Source of the DNA: Amoebophrya sp. A120
Lineage: Eukaryota; Sar; Dinophyceae; Syndiniales; Amoebophryaceae
DNA length: 64,000 bases
Direction of reading: 5' to 3'
Assembly (NCBI GenBank): GCA_905178155.1
Contig: CAJINV010000002.1
Location: 5,802,859 to 5,866,858 of the forward strand
Both the position numbers and the translations under genes were made by a program. This document shows, one piece after another, positions 54,796-64,000 of the stretch; the stretch's first letter is position 1, and every line of letters starts with the position of its first letter. The notes beneath the pieces are model-generated. The model saw nothing but the letters and a program-made list of their open reading frames with translations, was not told the DNA's origin and searched no databases.

Positions 54796-57700
54796 TCACG
54801 CCCCGACACCAGCTGCGCCCGAGCTCAGATTATCGGGCGGACTGTTCACCAAAAACTCATCGGAATTTCCTCCCACACTGGAGCTTTCCGTTTTTCCGAA
54901 ATTTTTGTTCTGCACGCGCTGCTGCATCTGCTTCACATAGTGAATTAAATTCTGTAACCCGTAGAGGTAGCCGTCGTCTTTTTCTGCATTTTTGGAGCAT
55001 TTTTTGTCCTTGGAGGTCTTGCAGCTTGCTTCGTCTTTGCTTGCTGGCTTGGTCTCTGTTGCTGTTCTTTTCTCCGCGACTACATCTTCCGTTTTCGTCT
55101 TGTCACTCTCCCGGGTTGCAGTTGCGCCCTCTTCAGCACAGTTATCTACCTCACTGTCCTCGTCAAGTTCAAATTTGCTCATGTCGATCTGGAACGCGTG
55201 CGCGAAGTCGATCAGGTAGACCCAGAAGGTGTTTACCGGATCCGCCATGTCGTACACCAGCAGCAAGGAACTGGAAAACAGCTTCCAGCGCGGGGGCAGT
55301 AGAGAAGAAGGTCGATTCTTTTCGCAAATAACTTGTGTTGCGTCACGCAGCTCATGCGCAACACAACTCGTAGCTCCTGCACCCACTTCCTCGTCCTGTT
55401 GATGTTGTTCCTGCTGGTGCGCATCATGCTTTTTATCCGACGTTACGGTTGCACCGGTCGTCGTTCCGCCCGCAGCAGAAGTTGCTGACACGACCTCACT
55501 CTCCTCCCCTGACACGTCCTTGCTGATTACCTCCCCGGACGTCGGGGATTCTAAAATTTCGTAGATCTCCTCGAGTAGCATCAAAAACTTCTGCAGCATC
55601 TTCGAGCGCAGTTCCAACTGCAATTTCTCATCCGTTTCATCCGGAATGTGCACGTCATGGTGCACGACCTCCTGCGCGACCGGCTTCTCGCCATTTAACA
55701 TCACCCCGGCTGCGTGCAGACCGTGCTGATCTTGATCTTGGACTACGACCCCTTTCTTCAGCGACACGGCTTCGATGTACTTGAAAAACAGCTCCAGGCC
55801 GTGCAGCACCGTCTTCTCGTTCAGCCGAAGACCCCACTTGCTGTCTCTCTTACTCACCCGGAAAATCTTTTCTAGACGGTTGGAAAGATCATGTTTGTGA
55901 CTAGGACCTTCTTCTTCTGCTGTCCCTTTGCCTTGGCCTGTTTCAACACCGTCATTAGCTGAGCTGCTGGTGATGTCCTCGACGGCCGCAGTACTAGCTT
56001 CGGGTGAAGATGTAGTCTTCTCTCTGTCAGCGCTAGCAACTTCCTTGCATTGTTGTACTGTGCCTGGATCTTCGTTTTTGAAATGCAGTCGCATCACTTT
56101 TGTGTATTTCATCCCCACCAGTCGAAATCCCAACTTCTCTTGCAGTGGGTACTTTTCGATGCACTTCTTGCGCTTTGACGCGCTCGCCAGCGGGTCGTAG
56201 GTTTGCTGTCCAATTTTGATGTCGCAGACACAGGGCAACAGCATGTTATGCGTCACGTCCTGCAATACCAAGTACCGGTTGGGCAACCGCTTCTGGTGCG
56301 GGCCAGATTTGTTCCGTAAATGGTCCGCGAAATACCGGTTACTCCCGGAGGTGCCCCGTTTATTCATTTTGCTGAAATCCAAAGCGCCCGAACCTCCTGT
56401 GTTGCCTGTGGTCGCGACATTGTTCAGAAAAGGCGGGATCCCGATCCGGCTGTTGTGCGGTTCGATGGACGAAAAGCCTGGATGCGACCGGACGCGTTCC
56501 ACAGGCATGGATCTTGCGGACCGGAGCAATTGTTGCCGGTACGCAGAGTTGGAGCTCGCGGCGAATATGGTGCTTGGGTCTACGACAACCGGGGGGGAAT
56601 GAACCCCCGATCGGAGCGCAGATTTCATCAGTGCGGAATTTTTTGCGGCGGCGATCAAGCCCCCCGAAGAGCCGTGCGCGGAGTGAAGCAAAGACTGGTC
56701 GAGGTTAGACCGGGAAAACGACCCCATCCTGATTGACGGAGTAGAGAGCGGCGAATCCGTCGCGTCCGAATGCTGCCCGTCCTCTTCGTCTCTGTACATG
56801 GTCTGAACCACAAGTGTGCTGTTCTGCAACTCGTCCTGTTCTATGCACTGCAAAGGAAACAAATGATGTAGCTCCTGGGTCTCCACCCGAAAGAATGTAT
56901 GAAGATCGCGCCCGGAGGGCGATATTGGTAACCAAATGCGTGCGCGAAAATCTAACCAGCGCGCGGGCCGCGCTTTCGCCGCGCGGCTGCCACCACCATT
57001 TCTTTTTAATTAGAACCCCGCTTCTTCTTCTTGAGTCGCGGGCCGCAGTTGTGCTCGCGGCCCTTATCTACTGTCGCCCGCGGCGGCCCGCGGGCTCCTG
57101 CGATAAGCATTGAAGGCGAAGTCCGGCCATCTCGCAGCGGGGCATCCTTTCGATGCCCCTTGAAAAACATGCAATTTTTTGGAGGCCACTATGCCGTCGC
57201 GCATAATGTTATGCACGACGGCAAGCTGGCTCGGAAAAAACACAAATTTCAAAAAGTTTCGCAATTTTTGTCATTTTCGGCAGCCCTTCCGGGCCACCAA
57301 AGTCGTCCATTTCAGATGCGGCGGAGGTCCCGAATTGGTGCCCACAACACCGGCCAAATGGGGATTTTGTAACATGCCTCCGCCCGATGCCAGCGCCGTT
57401 TTTTTTTTCCAATCGCGAGGGTATGACGCAAGTGCGCGCCCCCCGAACCGCCCTCGGTGGCCAGTTTGTAATGCGGCGTAGCGATTTCGTTTTTTTGCAT
57501 TTTCTTCTTGTTTTTCCGGAGACTTAGCGGCGGAAGGCCTCCGCACATTTTCCAAGTTCCCCTCCGGGCGGCGTCTGCCCATCCTGTTTGCAATTCGCAA
57601 AATTTTCCGTTTTTTTCCTTTTTTCCGGGTACCCATCGGGCGGGCGGTTCTGCACAAAATTCGACGACGCCCTTCCCCCGCCTACAGTCGGCATCTTTTT

Positions 57701-58233
57701 CGCGTTTTTTTCCCGCTTTTTTTCGCCGTGGCATCGGCCCTGGGTCTCCGAACAGGTCCGAAAGCCTGAATCGGCGACGAGCATCGCACCGAGGATTCGA
57801 AATTTTGCGTAGTCTTTTTTTCGGATACAGCTGCGGCCCAGAGGGAAAAACGCTGATTTTTCAGCTTCCCCCGATGCTCCGGCGCGTTTTTTCTCTGTTT
57901 TTTGCGGATGGCCGCACTTTGCTTCCGCGCACCTTCCGCGGAGCTTCCCCGCACCTGTATCCCCCGACTTCCCTGACCTTCACGCCTCCCGGCGGTTGCC
58001 CTATATGGTAACGGCAACTGCCTTCGCGCTGCGTTTGCTAAGCAATATCGCAAGAGCGCAGAGCGCGCGCGCCGGCTTCGTGGGCCGGCGCGCGCTCTGC
58101 GCGCGCGCGCGCACGCATTTGGTTACCAGACTACTGCGGACGTCGAATCATGAAACAAAAATGCACAAAGCGCGGCACAGAGACATAAGACTGTTGCGCA
58201 TTTTTGCGCGCGATCCTTCAAAACAATTGTCAT
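54796..58233 (-). CDS. Inositol polyphosphate kinase (IPK family, IP6K-like)
   Basis: Phosphorylates inositol polyphosphates or pyrophosphates using ATP. The main exon (56847-54796) encodes 683 residues and a stop. It holds the family signature PCVCDIKIGQQTYDP (PxxxDxKxG type), then KYPLQEKLGFRLVGMKYTKV, the SSSLLLVYD motif and the VYLIDFAHA metal-binding motif (DFAH). Long acidic and Ser-rich inserts separate the motifs, so the protein is larger than most relatives. The frame upstream of 56848 lacks an ATG and ends in a good acceptor (TTTGTTTCCTTTGCAG). A small upstream exon at 58233-58135, with a GT donor, would give 33 residues with a hydrophobic core (CATVLCLCAALCAFLF). The intron between them holds a 1.2-kb GC-rich element. 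The kinase call is firm; the first exon is tentative. Confidence 0.86.
56928..58126. mobile_element. 1.2-kb GC-rich element with TGGTAACC ends
   Basis: Left end GGTAACCAAATGCGTGCGCG, right end CGCGCGCACGCATTTGGTTACC: a terminal inverted repeat of about 20 bp. It sits in the inferred first intron of the inositol kinase gene. The inside is GC-rich with spuriously open frames and a hairpin (GCCGTCGCGCATAATGTTATGC followed by ACGACGGC). No transposase recognised. Confidence 0.75.
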
Positions 58234-59029
58234 GGAAGCCGTTCTACTAGAGTGCGTAGTTTCTCTATTATTCTTAGAGATATTACTGGCAAAGTCAAAG
58301 TTTCCAGACCCCGATATCACATGGTAAGGATTTCCCTTGCATATGTTGCTGCTGTCGTAAAGCGTCGAGCCGGCGCTGCGTCCCGGTCCAACTGCTTCCA
58401 CCACTGCTTCTCCGTGCTGCGATATGGAGGGAGAATGTTTTTCCAGTCAGTACTTATATAAAGTCTTTCACGTTCATGTTCATCTTCACTTCACCGTCGC
58501 GGAAAAAAATCGAAAAGAAAATTTGGCGCAATCTAAAAAATTCGCGATCCCTGCCGCAAAATCACACAAAAAATAAGTGCGGCTCGACCTATGTGAGGGC
58601 GGCTTGGTAGCTTGGCGTGCGGCAGAGATCGGAACAGAAATTCAGCCAAATTTTGTAAATTGGCGATACTTTCGCGCTGCAAAATGCAAAGAAAAAACCG
58701 AAAAAGCTGCGCCTCGCGTTTGAGGACGGCTTGGTAGCTCGGCGGGCGGACGAAGAACGAAAAGAAAATTTTGCAAAAATTTTGAAAATTGGCGATACTT
58801 TCGCGCTGCAAAATGACAAGAAAAACCCGAAAAAGCTGCGCTTCGCGTTTGAGGGCGGCTTGGTAGCTCGGCGGGCGGGCAAGAACGAAAAAGAAATTTT
58901 GCAATCAATGAGATAGATGTACTCGACAATACTTTCCATGAGACCGACTTTGAACCCCAAAAGTAAGTAAGTACTTACAACCTGTGGGACCAAAGAAAGC
59001 GCCTGTGGCTTAAGAACACCCGGCTTGAC
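58234..59029. other. Intergenic region with 128-bp tandem repeat
   Basis: Contains three copies of a roughly 128-bp repeat (58545-58910) and short AT-rich flanks. It holds the 5' flank of the kinase gene. No gene accepted. Confidence 0.55.
58545..58910. repeat. Three-copy tandem repeat, period about 128 bp
   Basis: Each copy has GAGGGCGGCTTGGTAGCTCG (58595, 58722, 58851) and GGCGATACTTTCGCGCTGCA. The period is 127 to 129, close to 43 codons. On the - strand several frames stay open through all copies (for example RPPSYQAALKREAQLFR repeated). Coding status is doubtful. Confidence 0.85.
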
Positions 59030-62000
59030 TCAAAAAACTCTCCTGCCATCATCTGCATACTTCGATGAGGAATGTGACAAAACCGGTCGGTTTTTCATCG
59101 CGATGTCATAGCTCGTTTGGTGCGAAGACACCGATAGCGGATCTAGCAGGTAACGCCGTTCCCGCCGGTATTGAGAGGAAAAATCCCCCCTCCCCATATT
59201 GAAAAAGCATGCTTTCGAAAATTTGTGTTGCTGATTTGAGGTCACGAATCACATTTGTTTTGCAAGAAGGCAAGGGCAGAAGCTTCCGCCCCATTACGGA
59301 GGCGATTCGTCATGCTGTTGGGCCTCAAGGGAATCCGTTTGCCATGCTGAACAACTAGACGCATACGCCCCTACCTAGCCTGGGGACCTGACTGCAATGC
59401 TTTCCTGCAATACAAAGCTGATTTGTGTACTCAAATCCAGCATCAGAAGTTTCGTTTTGATATGGGGACGGGGGATTTTTCCTTTTGATAGCCGGGACGG
59501 TGAGTTTTGTAGCTCGTCAACATCGTTTTTTATCCCACGGAAAAAGACCGACAGGTCATATTTGTAATGCAAAAAAAAATACACAGGAAAATCTGTCATG
59601 GGCGAGGCCATAACATCCTGTTTAGGGCATGCAATACAGATTTTTTTGTCTATTTATTTTTGCATTACAAATATGACCTGTCGGTCTTTTTCTGGGGGAT
59701 ATTTTTCACACTGTTCTCATCGATCATGCTGGTTGTACAACTCCCATGGAGACCATCCTGGTGTTCCCCCGCTGGGTTCTTATCCTTATCCCCCTGCGGC
59801 ACACCCCCGCCAACGTTATCCAGGAGTCCCTCCGGCAATAACAACGGCGTTTGGCGCTTCAGATCCTCGTCACTCAGCAGCGTTGCCTGCGAATCCCTAG
59901 CGGTTCCGAGGTCCGACAAAGCGTTTGCGCGCGAAGCAGTTCCCGCCGTGGCACCGCCGTAGGTGGTTGCGGCAGACTTTGCTTTGCTGCTCGTCGCGGA
60001 GGAGGGTTGCTCTTCAGAGAGTCGTGGGTCGTTTGGGTTATTCATTTCACGACCAAGGTCGCCACTAGTGAATTGGTGAATCTGATCTACATCTTTCTGT
60101 CTGTTCAGCATCATCTGCTCGATACTGTTTTCGTAAGTGTGTACTACCATTTGCCCTTGCGCTTTCTCCTTCGAACCCACCGGACTGTGTTGTTCGCTCT
60201 CCGTGTTGCGATCCTGATCCTCGTTCCGATCAGTTGTGGTTTCCATGTGGTCCTGTTGTCCTTGTTCTTCGGCAAGCTCGTTCAATAGATCCAATTCGTC
60301 TTGCAACTCTTGCAAATCTTGGTCGGACGCATATCCAGGAAAAAACACCCACCCCCATCCATTTTTTGCATGACAAACTACACTGCATGCAATTTATGCA
60401 TGACAAATTGGATGGGGATGCGTGTTTTTTCCTGGATAACGCAGGGCTACTCAACACCAGCGATTCCACGACGGATTCCTGATCCGAATTGTTGTTCCAG
60501 CCCCGGGTGTATCAAGTGCAAAAATGTCTGGGTCTGGAAGAATGCAACTTGTGATGCTGCGTCTGCATTATCCAAAAATCTGTATTGCATGAACAGCAAA
60601 AGAGGCCTGCTTTGGCCACGGCGGGAGGGCATTTTTCATGCGGTATAGGCATCAGAACGCCCTCACAATATCTGTGATGCTAGGGCATGCATCGCAGACA
60701 TCAGGAGTCACGCAAAATGTGCATGACAAACCTTGCATCCTTCATCCAGACCCAGACACTTTTGCATTTGATAGGGTGCCCATGCTTGTGGTCCAGTTTC
60801 TCCCCCCTCGGAATTCGTCGAATTCCTGATTGTAGTAATCGTCGGAGACTATCACACAGCAAAAAGCAGGCAGGTCATGTAATCCCAAAAAAAAGACATA
60901 GACAACAAAAAATCTGTATTGCGTGCCCTAAACAGCATGCTATCAGGTCGCCCATGGCCACAGATTCTCTGTTCATTTATTTTCGCATTACAAATTATTT
61001 GCCCTGCCTGCTTTTTTCTCTGGGATAGAGGAGGTCGGGAACAGTTCCGCCTCCAGGGAGGGAATGGCGAGGTTGACGTTGGTGGCAACAATGCCACCAG
61101 GATCCTCTTCACCAGCACCAGATCTCCCGTGAATTGAATCCGTCTCCTGATAATTGCTTTCATCTTCACTGGAGGTGGTCTTCGATTTCGTCTCCTCGCG
61201 TTTCGCCATATTGTTATCACTTTCTTGATGTGGTACTACGAACATCGGGTTCTCGACTCGGTGCAACTCCATACTGGATGCTGTGTTCTTATGGCGTTCT
61301 CAAATGTTACATTCTCAACTGTTACATGATTTGCCATGCAAAATTCCGACCAGAATCGACACGATCAAGCTCCTGCTTCGCATGACAAATTCCCGAAGGT
61401 CCAAACAGGATGAGAATCTGCGCCAAATCTGTCATGCAAAGGGCGCAGTCTTCCCCCTTTCAGTTTTGCCATTCTTGCATCGCAAATCCATGTAACAGTT
61501 GAGAATGTAACAGTTGAGAACGCCATAGTTCTTCTTGTCGTGAAGCTCTGCGCTCGTCCCAGGACTGCTTTTCTTATCGCTGTCTCTGTTGTTCTCGGCT
61601 GCAGCACTTTTGGCGAGTATCAAAGGACTGCGCTGAGCAGGAGCAGAACCACTGCCAGCCCCGCTTTTGATGTTCTCACTCTTCGCGCTTTGCGGACTTC
61701 TACTGTTTTTCGAGGAGTTCTTGCCGCTCGTCGGCAACCTCATCGTACTAGCCAGACGTGTCGAGGATTTGTGAAAGAAGTCATCCGCCAGGCCTTCGGG
61801 GGTCCTATTTTTGTCTTCTTCACGACCAGCTGCGCCACCATCTTCTTGCTCCTTCAGCTCGAAATCCAACTGATTTGGCTTCAGCACATCCTCTTCTAAG
61901 TCGTGCAAGTTGTCTGGCTCGGTGTCCTATGGATTGCAAAAGTGTCTGGGTCTGGAAGAATGCAACTTGTGATGCTATTTTTGGAATCTAAAAAAATCTG

Positions 62001-63802
62001 TATTGCATGAGCAGCAAGAGGCGTCCAGTTTTTGCTCCGCGGAGAGGGCATTTGTCATGCGGGTTAGGCATCAAGATACCCGCAAAAAATTTGTGATGCT
62101 GGGGCATACATCGCAGACATCACGGGTCATACAAAATGTGCATGGCAAACCTTGCAATCTTCCAGACCCAGAAATATTTACATTTGATATGTCCTTTTCC
62201 TGGCGCCGCATCTTCCGCCCGGACTTCGTCGCGTTGGATTTGGAATAGATACTGGGAGACGAAGAATTTTTAAACGCGGTTTTCTGGTACGTCTGGAAGG
62301 ATGGACGTTTTTTCTTGGGATCTTCATTATCCCCTGTTGTAGTTGTACCACCATCGAGCACGGCTGTTCCTGCTTCCTCCATCCCCTTTCTCGCCGCCAA
62401 CAAGGGCAAATGCGGCGAGCTCTCGCTCTGGCGGTGGACCACGTAGTTGTACTGGTTTTTAACGTTCTTTCGCTGCTGCGCGTCCGCACCAGATGTACTT
62501 CCGGGGGGAGCAGGAAAAGGAAAACCAAAACGACTACTGTCATTCGCATCCCTTATTTGCAAGTAATCTTCGACCAAAGTGTTGGTCTGCGTGCCAACCT
62601 TTATCTTCGTGTCCATCTCAGAGAAAAGTTGCGCATGATTGCTACCACCTTCGTGGTTGTTCCAGTCAATCGACTCCAAAGACCCAGGGCAACCTCCGCC
62701 GACCCCATTCCGGAGGCCTCTTCAGAGGCCTCCTTGGGGGGCCTAGTTAGCTCGGGATTGCATGAAATCCAGGGGGGGTGATCCGGAGGCCATCCGGGCC
62801 GCCATTGTGGCCCACCAAGGGTTGCCCAAAAGGCCTCCGAAAGCGGCCCCAATGAGAGGGCTTCAGAATGGCGCTTCGAATGGGCGCCCAATTTGGGGCG
62901 CTGGCGAGCCGGGGCTTGAAGGGGGGCTTTTTAGGCCGGCGGCCCTGGCTGGTTCGGGCGGGCGGGGCGGTTCGGAAGGATTTTGGGGCGGCCTAGCCTT
63001 GGGGCCGCGCCTCCGATGCTAGACCACAGGGGCCACGCCGCAACAGGGAAAACACCGCACGCGTGGCAGCAGCCTGTCTCGGCGGAGAGGCGCGGCAATG
63101 GCCTTGCCGTGGTTGGAAGGCGACCAAAACAGTAGAGGCGCGAGGGGTGGCGCGGTCACTAGGTCTGTTGTTACGGCTGGTTGGGAGGCCAGCGTGGTGG
63201 CGCCGTTGTGGGGTCGCAGCGATGCAAGCTGAGGCAACAGGCGCAGCGCCCGCGGCCTTGCGCTACGAGTGTTGCTTCACTTCCGGGGATGCGGCGAGAT
63301 GTGAAAATGGATCGCGTGCACTTGCTGGCAAGCTTGCTAAAGGCGGCAGTAGCGTCGCGGCGTCCAGCCTCCCGACGGTGCCAATTCTGGCGCATGGCAA
63401 AGATTTCTTGGCGACACACCCAAGGCAAGGCGTGCGGCGTTTCGCCTGCCGGCATTTAACTGAACTACCCGCGTGCCCAGTTTTTGCGCCACCTTTCAAA
63501 AAAAAAAACTATGACTTTTAAAAACGCGACTTTAAGCGCGCCATAAAAGTTGCGCATGATTGCTACCACCTTCGTGGTTGTTCCAGTCCATCGACTCCAA
63601 AGACCCCCGCGTACTGTAACTTTCGGAGTGAAATCGGCCTAGCAACTGGGTGGCTTCTGAAACGCGCTCAAAATGTCCACTACCATGGCCATGGGACGCC
63701 AGGCGGCGATAGGGAGTGGCGCTGTCGAAGTGTTTCCTTTGGCCCCAGAGCCCACAACAAGAAACACAAAAAGAAGACGCGCAAATTGGACAAGTTCCCA
63801 GC
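59030..63802 (-). CDS. Unknown acidic/Ser-rich protein, 5' end probably beyond the accepted exons
   Basis: Nine exons: 63802 or so-63570, 62648-62190, 61922-61528, 61284-61028, 60844-60774, 60504-60439, 60326-59702, 59525-59491, 59163-59030. From the second exon on they add up to 680 whole codons to the stop. The first exon has no ATG and begins after an AG, so an earlier exon likely lies to the right or outside the window. Exon 1 has a Cys pair motif (CPICASSFCVSCCGLWG). The rest is Ser/Asn/Glu/Lys-rich with short ordered stretches (DLQELQDELDLLNELAEEQG, FVVPHQESDNN). No domain recognised. Seven introns are introners of five families; the first is an AGGT direct-repeat intron. Confidence 0.68.
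59169..59490. mobile_element. Introner, family D
   Basis: Last intron of the 59030-63802 gene. Left TATTGAGAGGAAAAATCCCC, right GGGGATTTTTCCTTTTGATA. Flanked by direct repeat GCCGG (59164-59168 and 59491-59495). Excision reads SPSRRERRYLLD in frame. Confidence 0.94.
59531..59701. mobile_element. Introner, family G (171 bp)
   Basis: Left TATCCCACGGAAAAAGACCG, right CGGTCTTTTTCTGGGGGATA, with the inverted repeat continuing through ACAGGTCATATTTGTAATGC. Flanked by direct repeat TTTTT. Excision reads NSVKNDVDELQN in frame. Confidence 0.93.
60332..60438. mobile_element. Miniature introner, family K (107 bp)
   Basis: Left TATCCAGGAAAAAACACCCA, right TGCGTGTTTTTTCCTGGATA. Flanked by direct repeat ACGCA (60327-60331 and 60439-60443). 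Almost the whole element is inverted repeat (CCCCATCC against GGATGGGG) around two GCATGACAAA motifs. Excision reads LSSPASDQDLQE in frame. Confidence 0.93.
60510..60773. mobile_element. Introner, family A
   Basis: In the 59030-63802 gene. Left TATCAAGTGCAAAAATGTCT, right ACACTTTTGCATTTGATA. Flanked by direct repeat GGGTG (60505-60509 and 60774-60778). Interior in reverse orientation on the + strand. Confidence 0.94.
60850..61027. mobile_element. Introner, family G, second copy
   Basis: Left TATCACACAGCAAAAAGCAG, right CTGCTTTTTTCTCTGGGATA, continuing GCAGGTCATG against ATTTGCCCTGC. Flanking repeat decayed (GAGAC/GAGGA). Excision reads FPTSSDDYYNQE in frame. Confidence 0.85.
61290..61527. 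mobile_element. Introner, family E
   Basis: In the 59030-63802 gene. Left TATGGCGTTCTCAAATGTTA, right TGTAACAGTTGAGAACGCCATA. Flanked by direct repeat GTTCT (61285-61289 and 61528-61532). Excision reads HDKKNTASSMELH in frame. Confidence 0.94.
61928..62189. mobile_element. Introner, family A
   Basis: In the 59030-63802 gene. Left TATGGATTGCAAAAGTGTCT, right GAAATATTTACATTTGATA. Flanked by direct repeat TGTCC (61923-61927 and 62190-62194). Excision reads RRQEKDTEPDN in frame. Confidence 0.94.
62649..63569. mobile_element. GC-rich intron bounded by a roughly 60-bp direct repeat
   Basis: The coding sequence around SLESMDWNNHEGGSNHAQL occurs twice with one or two differences (about 62627-62688 and 63547-63607). 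Between the copies lie about 860 bp of GC-rich DNA without recognised genes. Each copy carries CACGAAGGTGG on the - strand. Splicing from the GT in the upstream copy to the AG in the downstream copy (63569 to 62649) is GT-AG and keeps frame. Confidence 0.8.
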
Positions 63803-64000
63803 TGCAAGTTTCCAGAAAAGGCCTCAGTTAGCGGCCAGGCACAAATGCGAGGGAGGGCCTAGGGCGGAAGGTCACCGGGCCCCTCCGGCCAGGCAGCAGC
63901 AAAAGGCGCAGCGGTCTTGTTCAACAGGTCTCGGCTGACAGGCTTTTTCGACAAGTTGGGGCCGCCAAGTTGCAGAAAAAGCTCGTCTTTTCGTTTCTTC
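63803..64000. other. Right edge, GC-rich
   Basis: On the - strand, CTTGCAG just upstream of the first accepted exon is a plausible splice acceptor. From 63830 the sequence becomes GC-rich like the other islands. No coding sequence accepted. Confidence 0.45.

Noticed and set aside
54738-55331. 198-codon + strand frame
   Set aside because: It is antisense to the inositol kinase exon, whose motifs (DIKIG, DFAH) are clear.
3015-62189. Repeated short motifs at intervals, considered as a CRISPR-like array
   Set aside because: The repeats are inverted pairs bordering single elements, not regularly spaced direct repeats with unique spacers, and the genome is eukaryotic.
22415-62679. Many frames ending in or starting with conserved tails such as NVKMSGSGR or LPDPDIF, as if proteins shared a domain
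   Set aside because: These are translations of the family A introner ends running on from real exons; the frames close correctly only when the elements are removed.
62601-63521. Open frames of up to 150 codons in the GC-rich block
   Set aside because: The block lies inside an intron bounded by a direct repeat, and the frames have the same composition-driven character as other GC islands.
1-64000. Search by eye for the dinoflagellate spliced-leader sequence, tRNA T-arm motifs and rRNA
   Set aside because: No convincing match was seen on either strand. A covariance-model search would be needed to exclude tRNAs.

Overview
The window is nuclear DNA of a eukaryote, most likely an alveolate. It fits best an Amoebophrya-type parasitic dinoflagellate (Syndiniales). 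This identification is inference: it rests on a CPW-WPC domain protein (an alveolate family) and on a heavy load of introner elements, meaning mobile elements that act as introns, with terminal inverted repeats, short target duplications and non-GT-AG ends. Introners of this kind are known from Amoebophrya. No bacterial operons, rRNA or CRISPR arrays were seen, and no tRNA was recognised by eye.

Layout. Two genes lie on the + strand: a very large cyclic-nucleotide-binding ion channel (841-10671) and a secreted or membrane protein of unknown function (12985-16266). After a convergent AT-rich gap (16267-18464), all thirteen remaining genes lie on the - strand. In order they are: an unknown protein (18465-21772), a CPW-WPC protein (22415-23835), a Frizzled-type CRD protein (24391-27234), a Cys-rich unknown (27937-29962), a large low-complexity protein (31079-36118), a doubtful Cys-rich gene (37605-38742), two secreted unknowns (39088-40764 and 42457-46301), a 2-Cys peroxiredoxin (48889-50310), two neighbouring RanBP2-zinc-finger proteins (51285-53328 and 53497-53886), an inositol polyphosphate kinase (54796-58233) and an unknown acidic/Ser-rich protein running toward the right edge (59030-63802). 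The genes do not form an obvious pathway.

The dominant biology is intron invasion. I count about 47 introner copies in at least eleven sequence families (called A to K here). Nearly all start TATC or TATG and end GATA or CATA. Most are flanked by a 5-bp direct repeat. All families carry a subterminal TTTGTNATGC motif, although their terminal repeats are otherwise unrelated. Removing each element plus one copy of the direct repeat restores uninterrupted frames: 2633 codons for the channel, 450, 194, 393, 297, 381, 961, 206 and 576 codons for eight other genes, and 680 codons for the analysed part of the last gene. The same family is excised in both orientations. A second class of introns is GC-rich and larger (18465, 54796 and 59030 genes). 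One of these is bounded by a roughly 60-bp direct repeat that places an AGGT at each splice site.

Exon coordinates inside the evidence fields keep one copy of each 5-bp repeat, on the 5' exon. They may be off by one or two bases.
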